A DNA stretch of 64,000 nt from the NCBI RefSeq assembly GCF_029894335.1, contig NZ_JARXZC010000007.1:117053-181052 (forward strand). The letters are read 5' to 3'. A model generated the notes under the pieces. It did no database searches and was not told the DNA's origin. It saw only the letters and a program-made list of their open reading frames with translations. The translations under genes were made by a program, and so were the position numbers. Source of the DNA: Kitasatospora sp. MAP5-34 (GTDB taxonomy: Bacteria > Actinomycetota > Actinomycetes > Streptomycetales > Streptomycetaceae). How positions within the stretch are numbered: the first letter of the stretch is position 1; each line of letters starts with the position of its first letter. Of the stretch, positions 14,450-22,472 are shown one piece after another.

Positions 14450-17275
14450 TTGTCCATCCGCCGCCGTGCCGGACTTGCCACCGTCGCCGCTGCCGTGGTG
14501 GCGGGTGTCGTCATGCCGATACCCGCCTTCGCGGACACCAGCACCACGCTCTTCGTCGACAACACACCTGGGAAGTGCTCGGACGCGGGTCAGGGCACCG
14601 CCGCGCTGCCCTTCTGCACCGTGCAGGCCGCCGCGGACATCGTCCAGGCCGGTCAGACCGTCCAGGTGGCGGCCGGGCCGACCACCTACCCGGAGCAGGT
14701 CACCGTCAAGAACTCCGGTACGCCGGGGCACCCCATCACGTTCAAGGGCGACTCCACGGTCCCCGAGAACATGCCGCAGGTCGGCCTCGACTACTGGCAG
14801 AGCAAGACGAAGCAGGGCCACGGCTTCGTGCTGTCCGGTGTGCACGACGTCACCGTGCAGAACTTCGTCTTCGACACCCCGCAGGAAGCGGTGCTCGTCA
14901 CCGACTCCGACCGGATCACGATCGACCACAACCTCTCCTACAACGGGACGTTCACCAACTCGCCAGGCATCCGGCTGAGCGGCCGGACGACCGACTCCGT
15001 GGTGAGCCGCAACCAGGTCGGCGACTCCGGCTTCGCGGGCATCGCGGTCGACAAGGGTGTGACCGGTACGGTCGTCACCACCAACGCGCTGAGCGGGAAC
15101 CAGGGCGCCGGCATCGTCGTCACCGACGCCCCCGGCACGGTCGTGACCAGCAACACCCTCAAGAGCAACAACGGCCGGGGCATCTCGCTGGCGGGCGACT
15201 CCAGCGGCGCGACGGTCGAGAACAACATCATCACCGGGTCCGACTTCGGCTCGAAGGACCCGGCCCACGCCGTGGAGCTGTCCGTCTCGGCCGGCTCCGT
15301 CAGCGGTACCAAGGTCGACTACAACGTCGTCCGCCCGACCGGCACCGGCACCGGCTACGCCTGGGGTGCGGACGTCTACCCGTCGCCGGCCGCCTTCCAC
15401 ACGGCCACCGGCCAGGGCTCGCACGACCTCAACGACAACCCCCAGCTGCCGATGGACCTTACGGGCAACAGCACCGTCGTCCCGCTGGCCGACTCGCCCG
15501 CGACGGACTCCGCCGACGCCTTGGCGCCCGGCGAGCTGTCCACCGACCTGATGGGCAACCCCCGGGTCGACGACCTCAACCGGGCCAACACCGGTACGGG
15601 CAACGGCTTCTACGACCGTGGCGCGATCGAGCTGCAGCCGTTCAAGAGCTTCCAGATCCGGGTCGACAACACCTACGGGCCGCACCCCATGCAGGTGACG
15701 GCCAAGGTGCAGTCGACCCGGAACTGGCCGGACACCGTGACATACAGCTTCGACTTCGGCGACGGCAGCGACCCGGTCGCGACCAACTCGCCGCAGGCGG
15801 CCCACTCCTACACGGCCAAGGGCGCGTACCTGATCACCGTGACGGCGACCGGCGTCACGGACGGCTCCGTGACGAAGGTGACGACGTCCTCCCCCGTCAC
15901 CGTGAACGACCCGGGCCCGGTCGTGCCGCAGCTGGAGATCACCCCGGCCGACCGGAACACCAACAACGGGCCGCTGAGCTTCATGTTCAACCTGGACAAG
16001 TCGGCGGCTCCCTATCGGCTCAAGAGTTACCGGGTCGACTACGGCGACGGGACGCCGGCCTCGGTCGACAACCCGATCAGCTACCACAACTACGCCAAGC
16101 CTGGTGACTACACCGTCACCGCCACTGTCACGGACGAGTCCGGCGCCCAGGGCACCGTCACCAAGACCGTGCACGCCGCCTACCCGACGATGGGCTTCAC
16201 GCCCATCACCCCGTTCCGGGTGCTCGACACCCGGAAGCCGCAGGCCCCCAACTTCGGTGGCCGGGTCGGCCAGGGACAGTCGGTCGACGTGAACCCGTAC
16301 ATCTCGATCCCGTCCGGGATGCACCCGGCCGCGGTCGTCCTGAACGTCACCGCCGTCAACGGCGACAAGGGCGGCTACCTCACGGTGTACCCGCGCGGTG
16401 CGCAGCGCCCGACCACGTCGAACGTGAACTTCACGGCGGGGCAGAACGCCTCGAACCTGGTGACCGTCCCGCTCGGCGACGGGGAGCAGCTGTCGGTGTT
16501 CAACCACACCGGCAACGTCGACGTGGTGATGGACGTAGTCGGCTTCTACCAGGGCGGCACCGGCGACCGCTTCACCACGGCCGGACCGGCCCGCCTGCTG
16601 GACACCCGTCGTAAGGGTGGCACCGCGCTCGGTCCGGACGGCAGCACCAGCATCCAGGTCCGTGGCGTCAACGGCGTCCCGGCCAACGCGACGACCGCCG
16701 TGCTCAACCTGACCGTCACCGGCGCCGACACCGGCGGCTACCTGACAACCTACCCCAGCGGCACCGCCCGGCCCGGCACCAGCAACCTGAACTTCACCGC
16801 CGGCCAGACCGTGCCGAACCAGGTCGTCGTCCCGATCGGCGCCGACGGCAAGGTCACCCTCTACAACCACACCGGCAACACCGACGTCGTCGCCGACCTC
16901 TTCGGCTACTACAGCCCGACCGGTGACAGCCTCTTCACCCCCGTCATCCCGACCCGCCTGGTCGACACCCGGATCGCCAAGAGCACGCTCGGCCCGGACA
17001 GCACACTGACCGTCCCCACCGGCACCCCCGCCGGCACCACGGGCGCCGTGCTCAACGTCATCAGCACCGGTTCGACCACCGGCGGTTACCTCACCGTCTG
17101 GGCAGACGGCACCGACAAGCCCGGCACCTCCAACCTCAACTTCACCGCCGGGCAGACCGTCCCCAACCACGTCACCACCCCGGTCGGCACCAACGGCAAC
17201 GTCGACGTCTACAACCACACCGGCAACACCGACGTCGTCGCCGACCTCTTCGGCTACTTCAGCAAGTCCAACTGA
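14450..17275 (+). CDS. Large secreted beta-helix / PKD / DTR-repeat protein A
   Basis: About 941 residues from a TTG start, with AGGGGGA eight bases upstream. Layout: signal peptide (about 1-28, cleavage near PAFA-DTS); right-handed beta-helix domain (about 30-400) introduced by PFCTVQAAADIVQAGQTVQVA and built from strands such as VTVQNFVFDT, RITIDHNLSYNGT and TVVTTNALSGNQGAGIVV; two PKD domains (about 405-580; YSFDFGDGSD, YRVDYGDGTP); three DTR repeats (about 585-941), each ending in DVVxDxxGFY/GYY/GYF. No pectate-lyase catalytic residues can be identified. It is expected outside the cell, bound to polysaccharide or the cell surface by inference. Two of its repeats share an identical 50-base stretch (16861-16910 and 17209-17258), a sign of recent internal duplication or gene conversion. 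Confidence 0.78.
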   Translation: MSIRRRAGLATVAAAVVAGVVMPIPAFADTSTTLFVDNTPGKCSDAGQGTAALPFCTVQAAADIVQAGQTVQVAAGPTTYPEQVTVKNSGTPGHPITFKGDSTVPENMPQVGLDYWQSKTKQGHGFVLSGVHDVTVQNFVFDTPQEAVLVTDSDRITIDHNLSYNGTFTNSPGIRLSGRTTDSVVSRNQVGDSGFAGIAVDKGVTGTVVTTNALSGNQGAGIVVTDAPGTVVTSNTLKSNNGRGISLAGDSSGATVENNIITGSDFGSKDPAHAVELSVSAGSVSGTKVDYNVVRPTGTGTGYAWGADVYPSPAAFHTATGQGSHDLNDNPQLPMDLTGNSTVVPLADSPATDSADALAPGELSTDLMGNPRVDDLNRANTGTGNGFYDRGAIELQPFKSFQIRVDNTYGPHPMQVTAKVQSTRNWPDTVTYSFDFGDGSDPVATNSPQAAHSYTAKGAYLITVTATGVTDGSVTKVTTSSPVTVNDPGPVVPQLEITPADRNTNNGPLSFMFNLDKSAAPYRLKSYRVDYGDGTPASVDNPISYHNYAKPGDYTVTATVTDESGAQGTVTKTVHAAYPTMGFTPITPFRVLDTRKPQAPNFGGRVGQGQSVDVNPYISIPSGMHPAAVVLNVTAVNGDKGGYLTVYPRGAQRPTTSNVNFTAGQNASNLVTVPLGDGEQLSVFNHTGNVDVVMDVVGFYQGGTGDRFTTAGPARLLDTRRKGGTALGPDGSTSIQVRGVNGVPANATTAVLNLTVTGADTGGYLTTYPSGTARPGTSNLNFTAGQTVPNQVVVPIGADGKVTLYNHTGNTDVVADLFGYYSPTGDSLFTPVIPTRLVDTRIAKSTLGPDSTLTVPTGTPAGTTGAVLNVISTGSTTGGYLTVWADGTDKPGTSNLNFTAGQTVPNHVTTPVGTNGNVDVYNHTGNTDVVADLFGYFSKSN

Positions 17276-17295
17276 CCGAGCGGTCTCCGGACGAA

Positions 17296-17327
17296 CAGGG
17301 CCTCCCGGTCTTCACCGGGAGGCCCTG
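17296..17327. terminator. Terminator hairpin, identical in stem to the one after protein B
   Basis: CAGGGCCTCCCGGT (17296-17309) and ACCGGGAGGCCCTG (17314-17327) form a perfect 14-base-pair stem around CTTC, followed by GTTTT. The convergent MerR gene ends just beyond. The same stem recurs at 21301-21332. Confidence 0.9.
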
Positions 17328-17370
17328 CGGTTTTCCGGGCCCGGGCCCGGCCCACCCGGCCTGGCCCGAC

Positions 17371-18138
17371 TCAGACCGACTCGGCCCGGTCCGCGTTGGC
17401 GATGATCGCGTCGCGGAACCACTGGGCGAGGCCCGGCGCGAGCTTCTCGTAGTTCGCGGCGAAGCGCGGATCGGCGACATACATCTCGCCGAGTCCCCGG
17501 TGGATGGCGAAGTGGCAGTCGTAGAAGTGCTCCGAGATGTGCTGCCGGTGCGTCTCCGCCAGGTCCATCGCCTCGCCGCTGCCGGCGGCCGCTCCGGCGC
17601 TGAAGACCTCCAGCAGACGGGAGTTGATGGCGTCCGTCTCGACCTTGATCCGCTCCCAGTCCGCCTTGGTGTACCTGCCGGTACGGGCCTGGGACTGCTT
17701 CCAGGCATCGGTGTCGCCCCAGCGCTCCTGGGCCTCCTCCTCCCAACTCTCCTGGTAGTCCGCCCCGAAGACCTCGAACTTCTCCTCGGGCGTCAGCTGA
17801 ATGCCCATCTTCTGTGCCTCCATCGCTCGTTCGACGGCTGCGGCCAACTCCTGGAGATGCCCGATGCGTTCGCCGAGCAGCTGGTGCTGCCGGCGCAGGT
17901 GCGCACTCGGACTGACCGAGTGGTCGTCCAGGATGGCCGCGATCTCTTCGAGAGGGAAACCGAGTTCGCGGTAGAACAGGATCTGCTGCAACCGGTCCAG
18001 GTCCGCGTCCTGGTAGCGGCGGTAGCCGGCCGGGGTACGTCCGCCGGGCGACAACAGCCCGATCCCGTCGTAGTGGTGCAGGGTCCGTACGGTCACCTTG
18101 GCGATCGCCGCGACCTCGCCCACCGAGTAACTGCTCAT
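17371..18138 (-). CDS. TipA-like MerR-family regulator with TipAS drug-binding domain
   Basis: A 255-residue protein. The N-terminal MerR winged helix (YSVGEVAAIAKVTVRTLHHYDGIGLLSP, GYRRYQDADLDRLQQILFYRELGF) is followed by a coiled-coil (about 75-110) and a C-terminal TipAS-like globin-fold domain (about 115-255; EVFGADYQESWEEEAQERWGD, HISEHFYDCHFAIHRGLGEMYV). TipA proteins bind thiopeptides and other amphipathic drugs and activate their own promoter. A MerR-type promoter with a 19-base spacer and a central palindrome lies directly upstream (18166-18196). The ribosome site is AAGGAGGGAG. No transporter or resistance gene is attached, so its regulon may be only itself. Confidence 0.88.
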   Translation of the reverse strand: MSSYSVGEVAAIAKVTVRTLHHYDGIGLLSPGGRTPAGYRRYQDADLDRLQQILFYRELGFPLEEIAAILDDHSVSPSAHLRRQHQLLGERIGHLQELAAAVERAMEAQKMGIQLTPEEKFEVFGADYQESWEEEAQERWGDTDAWKQSQARTGRYTKADWERIKVETDAINSRLLEVFSAGAAAGSGEAMDLAETHRQHISEHFYDCHFAIHRGLGEMYVADPRFAANYEKLAPGLAQWFRDAIIANADRAESV

Positions 18139-18165
18139 CGGGTCACTCCCTCCTTCCTGAGGTCA

Positions 18166-18196
18166 ACCCTGCCGCCTCACGTCGCGTGAGGGTCAA
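18166..18196 (-). promoter_or_regulatory. MerR/TipA-type autoregulated promoter
   Basis: Read on the minus strand, TTGACC (complement of 18191-18196) is followed by a 19-base spacer and CAGGGT (complement of 18166-18171). The spacer carries the 17-base palindrome CCTCACGTCGCGTGAGG (18175-18191). Overlong 19-base spacers with a central dyad are the hallmark of promoters that MerR proteins twist into an active form, and the arrangement resembles the known tipA promoter. Confidence 0.8.
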
Positions 18197-18397
18197 GCGC
18201 GATAGGTACACGGGGGGTGCCACCGGCCCGGACGGGTCTTGGAGCCGCCCGGCCGAGTATTCTCCCGACCCCGCTGGCAGGCAGCGCGGCCGATCCGCCA
18301 TGATGCTCATCTACTACAGAATGATCGTCATACTCACGGCCAGGTTGTGCCTGGCCGGTGAAGCGGTGCGATCACCCAACGGGGGGAAGTCGTCTCG

Positions 18398-21274
18398 GTG
18401 CGTTCCCGCAGACTCTCCGGACTCATCGGAGCAACCACACTGGCCCTGAGCATCGGGGCCCCCGCCACGACCGCCGGAGCCGCCACCGCAACCGGCGACA
18501 CGCTGTACGTCGCGAAGGGCGCTGCCTGCTCGGACACCGGCACCGGCACCCAGGCGCAGCCCTACTGCACCGTCCAGGCCGCCGCCGACGCGGCGCAGCC
18601 CGGCCAGACCGTCCAGGTCGCCCCCGGCGCGTACTCGGAGCAGGTCAACCTGACGCACTCCGGCACCGCCGACAAGCCGATCACCTTCCTCGGCGGCTCG
18701 TTCCACGGCGGCGGCAACACCATGCCGCGCATCGGCACCGGACATGGTCTCCTCAACGGACAGTCGCACGGTTTCACGGCGACCGGCGTGCAGTACGTCA
18801 ACGTCAGCGGGTTCAACATCTTTGCCAAGGCCGAGACGGTCCTGCTGACCGACACCGCGCACGTCACCTTCGACGGGAACAGGATCAACGGCGGCGGGAT
18901 GAGTGCGATGGCACCGGCGGCCATCCGCCTGACCGGCCACTCCACCGGCGACACGATCAGCCGGAACTCCATCGGCGGCTACGCCTGGCAGTCGATCGCC
19001 GTCGAGGCCGGGGCCACCGGCACCGTACTGACGGGCAACGCGATGGCCCAGCTGAGCGGCGCCGACGGGATCAACGTCACGGACGACCCGGGCACCGTCA
19101 TCACCGGCAACTCCGTCGCCACCACCTGCGGCACGGCCGTCGGCCTGCTCGGCGCCTCGTCCGGGGCCGTGGTCGAGAACAACATCCTCGCGGCGGACTC
19201 CGGCGACATCGCCAACATGCTCTGCGAGAAGCGCCCCACCAAGCTCTCGGTGTCGGCCGCCTCCGAGCCCGGCCTGACGGCCGACTACAACCTCGTCAAC
19301 CCGTACATCACGCACTACAACCTGGACAACCGGTTCCAGACCGGCTCGGCCTACCAGTGGGGCGGGACGCACTACGACACCGCCACCGAGTTCACGGCGG
19401 CGTCGGGCGGCCAGGGCGTCCACGACCTCATCACCGACCCGCAGTACTCCGGCAGCTGGGCCGCCACCGGCCTGCGCCTCCAGTCCACCTCCCCCGCCAT
19501 CGACTCCGCCGACGACACGGCCCCTGACGCGCTCGCCGTCGACCTGAACGGGTACCACCGGATCGACGACCCCAACGTCCCCAACACCGGTAGGAACAAC
19601 GGCTTCTACGACCGGGGCGCGCTGGAGTACACGGACGCCTACCAGGTCACCGGGATCAAGGTCCCGATCTGGGCGGTCCCGACCGGGGCCCCGGTGACGA
19701 TCGACTTCGACAGCTCGGGGTTCTGGTCGCCGGCGGTCTCGTACCAGGTGGACTTCGGCGACGGCACCACCCCCGTGGTGACCACCGGCACGACGATCCA
19801 GCACAGCTACGCGACACCGGGCGAGTACGAGCCCAAGATCGTCGTCACCCGGGCCAACGGCGACACCAGCCCGCCGCAGACCGTCTACCTCGCCGTCAGC
19901 GCGCCCGGTCCGCTCGTCCCGGCACTGACGGTGAACCCGGCCCTGGGTGCGCTGGCGTACTCCTTCGACCCCGGCCGCACCAGCTCCCCCTGGGGGTACG
20001 CGGCGGTGACCGTGGACTTCGGTGACGGCACCTCGCAGGGCCAGACCTACCCGGGCGCTCTCCAGCACAGCTACACCGCCGAGGGCGACTACCAGGTGAC
20101 CCTGACCGTCACCGACCAGGACGGCCACACCGCGAAGACGACCCAGCCGCTGCACGTCTCGTACCGGCCGTCCGGCTACACCGCGCTGACGCCCACCCGG
20201 GTGCTGGACACCCGCTCCGGCGCCGCCGACAGCAGCACGCTGGGTCCGGACCAGACGCTGACCATCCCGCTGATGAGCCGGGGGAACACCGGTCTCGGCG
20301 CCCTGCCCTTCGCGCAGCAGCCCAGCGCCGTGGTCCTGAACGTCACCGCGATCCCGAAGGACTCCGGCGGCTACCTGACGGTCTACCCGGCGGGCGGCAA
20401 GCGACCCGGCACCTCGAGCCTCAACTTCACCAAGGACCAGGCCGTCCCCAACCTGGTCACCGTCCCGGTGGGCCCGACGGGTGACGTCGCGGTCTACAAC
20501 AAGGCCGGGAACGTGGACGTGGTCGCCGACATCCTCGGCTACTACAGCCCGGGCAGCGGGGACCGCTTCACCACGCTGAGCCCGTCCCGGCTGGTCGACA
20601 CCCGCAGCGCCGGCGTCGCGGGCAGGCTCAGGGCCGGCCAGGAGATGACCGTCCAGGTCGCGGGCAAGGGCGGCGTCCCGGCCGGCGCCAGCTCGGCCGT
20701 CCTCAACCTGACCTCGACCGGTTCGGACAGCGGCAGCTACCTCACCGCCTACCCCACCGGCGCCACCCGCCCCGGCACCAGCAACGTCAACTTCGCCGCC
20801 GGGCAGACCGCCGCCAACCAGGTCATCGTGCCGCTCGGCGCCGACGGCAAGGTCACCGTCTACAACCACACGGGCAGCACGCACGTGGTCGCCGACGTGT
20901 TCGGCTACTACAGCGCGGCCGGCCAGTCGCTCTTCACCCCGGTCACCCCGACCCGCCTGCTGGACACCCGCAAGGTCGGCGTGCCCCTGGGCGCCTACAG
21001 CCTCGCCATCGCCACCGCCGGCGTCGGCGTCCCCGCCGGAGCCACCGGCGCGGTCCTCAACGTCACCAGCACCGGCTCCACCAACGACAGTTACCTGACC
21101 GTCTGGGCCGACGGCACCCCTCAGCCCGGCACCTCGGACCTCAACTTCACGGCCGGGCAGACCGTCGCCAACCACGTCACCACGCCGCTGGGCGCCGACG
21201 GCGCCTTCAGCATCGCCAACCACACCGGCACCACCGACGTGATCGCCGACCTCTCCGGGTACTTCGCCAAGTAG
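18398..21274 (+). CDS. Large secreted beta-helix / PKD / DTR-repeat protein B
   Basis: About 958 residues from a GTG start, with GGGGGGAAG about nine bases upstream. The layout is that of protein A: signal peptide (SGLIGATTLALSIGAPATTAGA), beta-helix domain (about 30-410, beginning PYCTVQAAADAAQPGQTVQVAPG), two PKD domains (VDFGDGTTP, VDFGDGTSQ) and three DTR repeats (VLDTRSGAAD, LVDTRSAGVA, LLDTRKVGVP), ending DVIADLSGYFAK. It contains a Cys pair (CGTA...MLCEK) in the beta-helix. Its terminator stem is identical to that of protein A, so the two genes probably arose by duplication of a whole transcription unit, with the TipA-like gene lying between them. Extracellular function unknown. Confidence 0.78.
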   Translation: MRSRRLSGLIGATTLALSIGAPATTAGAATATGDTLYVAKGAACSDTGTGTQAQPYCTVQAAADAAQPGQTVQVAPGAYSEQVNLTHSGTADKPITFLGGSFHGGGNTMPRIGTGHGLLNGQSHGFTATGVQYVNVSGFNIFAKAETVLLTDTAHVTFDGNRINGGGMSAMAPAAIRLTGHSTGDTISRNSIGGYAWQSIAVEAGATGTVLTGNAMAQLSGADGINVTDDPGTVITGNSVATTCGTAVGLLGASSGAVVENNILAADSGDIANMLCEKRPTKLSVSAASEPGLTADYNLVNPYITHYNLDNRFQTGSAYQWGGTHYDTATEFTAASGGQGVHDLITDPQYSGSWAATGLRLQSTSPAIDSADDTAPDALAVDLNGYHRIDDPNVPNTGRNNGFYDRGALEYTDAYQVTGIKVPIWAVPTGAPVTIDFDSSGFWSPAVSYQVDFGDGTTPVVTTGTTIQHSYATPGEYEPKIVVTRANGDTSPPQTVYLAVSAPGPLVPALTVNPALGALAYSFDPGRTSSPWGYAAVTVDFGDGTSQGQTYPGALQHSYTAEGDYQVTLTVTDQDGHTAKTTQPLHVSYRPSGYTALTPTRVLDTRSGAADSSTLGPDQTLTIPLMSRGNTGLGALPFAQQPSAVVLNVTAIPKDSGGYLTVYPAGGKRPGTSSLNFTKDQAVPNLVTVPVGPTGDVAVYNKAGNVDVVADILGYYSPGSGDRFTTLSPSRLVDTRSAGVAGRLRAGQEMTVQVAGKGGVPAGASSAVLNLTSTGSDSGSYLTAYPTGATRPGTSNVNFAAGQTAANQVIVPLGADGKVTVYNHTGSTHVVADVFGYYSAAGQSLFTPVTPTRLLDTRKVGVPLGAYSLAIATAGVGVPAGATGAVLNVTSTGSTNDSYLTVWADGTPQPGTSDLNFTAGQTVANHVTTPLGADGAFSIANHTGTTDVIADLSGYFAK

Positions 21275-21300
21275 GACCCGCTCCGAGTACGCGACAGCAA

Positions 21301-21332
21301 CAGGGCCTCCCGGTACCGACCGGGAGGCCCTG
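21301..21332. terminator. Terminator hairpin after protein B
   Basis: CAGGGCCTCCCGGT (21301-21314) and ACCGGGAGGCCCTG (21319-21332) form a perfect stem around ACCG. The stem is base-for-base that at 17296-17327; only the loop differs. Confidence 0.9.
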
Positions 21333-21446
21333 CGCGTACCGCTCTCCGACCGTACGAGTCTCCGAGCGAAGCGGTCCGCGTACGCCCCAACTTGGGTGCA
21401 CCGGCCAATGGTCGGCGCGGGCGGCCGTTGGGACGATGGCGTCACG

Positions 21447-21629
21447 GCCTGCTGGGGCACCTCCTCCGGTAGTTTCGCCAACCCCGCGCTGACCTTCGGC
21501 CGCGCGCTCAGCGACACCTACACCGGCATCGCACCGGGCTCCGTCCCGGCCTTCGTACTGGCCCAGACGATCGGCGCGATCCTCGGGCTGGCCCTGGTCG
21601 CGCTCCTCTTCGGTCGCCGCCGGGCTTAG
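21447..21629 (+). pseudogene. Remnant of an aquaporin/glycerol-facilitator (MIP) gene
   Basis: The last 60 or so codons of a major-intrinsic-protein channel remain open. They include the second NPA box in SSGSFANPALTFGRAL, then SDTYTGIAPGSVPAFVLAQ and a final membrane helix IGAILGLALVALLFG. The first NPA half and about 170 N-terminal residues are absent, and upstream DNA has no matching frame, so the product cannot form a channel. In related bacteria this subtype sits in arsenic-resistance operons; here no ars gene is nearby, which points to a deletion. Confidence 0.75.
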
Positions 21630-21645
21630 CGGTCCCAGGTGCTGG

Positions 21646-21984
21646 TCAGAGCACGTCGGCCAGGTCGCGCAGCAGGCGGGCCTTGGCGCGGGCCCCGACC
21701 ATGGTCTTCACCGGTTCGCCGCCCTGGAAGACCATCAGGGTGGGCATCGACAGCACGGCGTAGGCCGCCTGGGTCTCCGGGTTGCCGTCCACGTCCAGCT
21801 TGACGATCTTGAGGCGCCCGGCCTCGTCCCCGGCGAGTTCGTCCAGCACCGGCGCGATCATCCGGCACGGCGCGCACCAGGTGGCCGTGAAGTCGACCAG
21901 CACCGGCAGGTCCGACGCCAGCACCTCCGCCGCGAACGTCGCGTCGGTGACCTCGACCACGACGCCCGTCTCTGTCTGCACCAT
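21646..21984 (-). CDS. trxA: Thioredoxin
   Basis: A 112-residue cytoplasmic dithiol oxidoreductase. The active site is TWCAPCRMIAPVLDELA (WCAPC in place of the usual WCGPC), with the cis-proline in SMPTLMVFQGGEPV. The ATG at 21982-21984 has AAAGGAG about eight bases upstream; in-frame sequence before that is not conserved. A MerR-family regulator lies 29 bases upstream on the same strand, so the two are probably co-transcribed. Thioredoxin under MerR control suggests a response to thiol or electrophile stress. Confidence 0.93.
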   Translation of the reverse strand: MVQTETGVVVEVTDATFAAEVLASDLPVLVDFTATWCAPCRMIAPVLDELAGDEAGRLKIVKLDVDGNPETQAAYAVLSMPTLMVFQGGEPVKTMVGARAKARLLRDLADVL

Positions 21985-22013
21985 GATTCGCACTCCTTTC
22001 AATTGATGGTTTA

Positions 22014-22412
22014 TCAGTTCGGATCGGGCGTGAGTTCGCAGCGCGGCTCGCCCGCAGCCGACTCCAGTTCGGCCCGGGCGAGTTGCGCCCCGACCTGCTC
22101 CCGGACGGCCTGCAACCCGGCGATGCACTCGTCCAGTTCGGCGAGCTTGGCCCGGTACACCTCCAGCGAGGCCGGGCAGGAGTCGCCCGCCGGGTGCCCG
22201 GCGCGCAGGCACTCCACGAACGGTCTGGTCTCCTCCAGCTCGAACCCGAAGTCCTGCAGCAGCCGGATCTGCCTGAGCAGCCGCACGTCGTCCTCGCCGT
22301 ATGCCCGGTACCCGTTGCCGGTACGCCGGGCGGACAGCAGCCCGCGCGACTCGTAGTACCGGAGGGTGCGCGTGGTGGTGCCCGTCCGCTCTGCCAGTTC
22401 GCCGATCCGCAT
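22014..22412 (-). CDS. MerR-family transcriptional regulator, partner of thioredoxin
   Basis: About 132 residues. The winged helix is MRIGELAERTGTTTRTLRYY with ESRGLLSARRTGNGYRAY, followed by QIRLLQDFGFELEETRPF and a coiled-coil. Cysteines at CLRAGHPAGDSC, placed where related regulators bind metal or sense redox, and a final Cys (EPRCEL) make thiol or metal sensing plausible. The ATG at 22410-22412 begins the conserved fold. A 16-base dyad lies 18 bases upstream, fitting autoregulation, and thioredoxin follows in the same direction. Confidence 0.85.
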   Translation of the reverse strand: MRIGELAERTGTTTRTLRYYESRGLLSARRTGNGYRAYGEDDVRLLRQIRLLQDFGFELEETRPFVECLRAGHPAGDSCPASLEVYRAKLAELDECIAGLQAVREQVGAQLARAELESAAGEPRCELTPDPN

Positions 22413-22429
22413 ACAGCTGACGGTAGACC

Positions 22430-22445
22430 TTGACGCTGACGTCAA
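22430..22445 (-). promoter_or_regulatory. Candidate operator of the MerR-thioredoxin unit
   Basis: TTGACGCTGACGTCAA is a perfect six-base inverted repeat with a four-base centre, 18 bases before the MerR start. TTGACG is also a reasonable -35 hexamer on the minus strand, though no 19-base-spaced -10 is obvious. Confidence 0.5.
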
Positions 22446-22472
22446 CGCCAGCGAATCACGCAACGCCAGCAA

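Noticed and set aside
14426..21517. Minus-strand open frames of 900-1070 codons opposite secreted proteins A and B.
   Set aside because: They mirror Thr/Gly/Asp-rich repeats on the coding strand. The signal peptides, PKD motifs, ribosome sites and terminators all belong to the plus strand.
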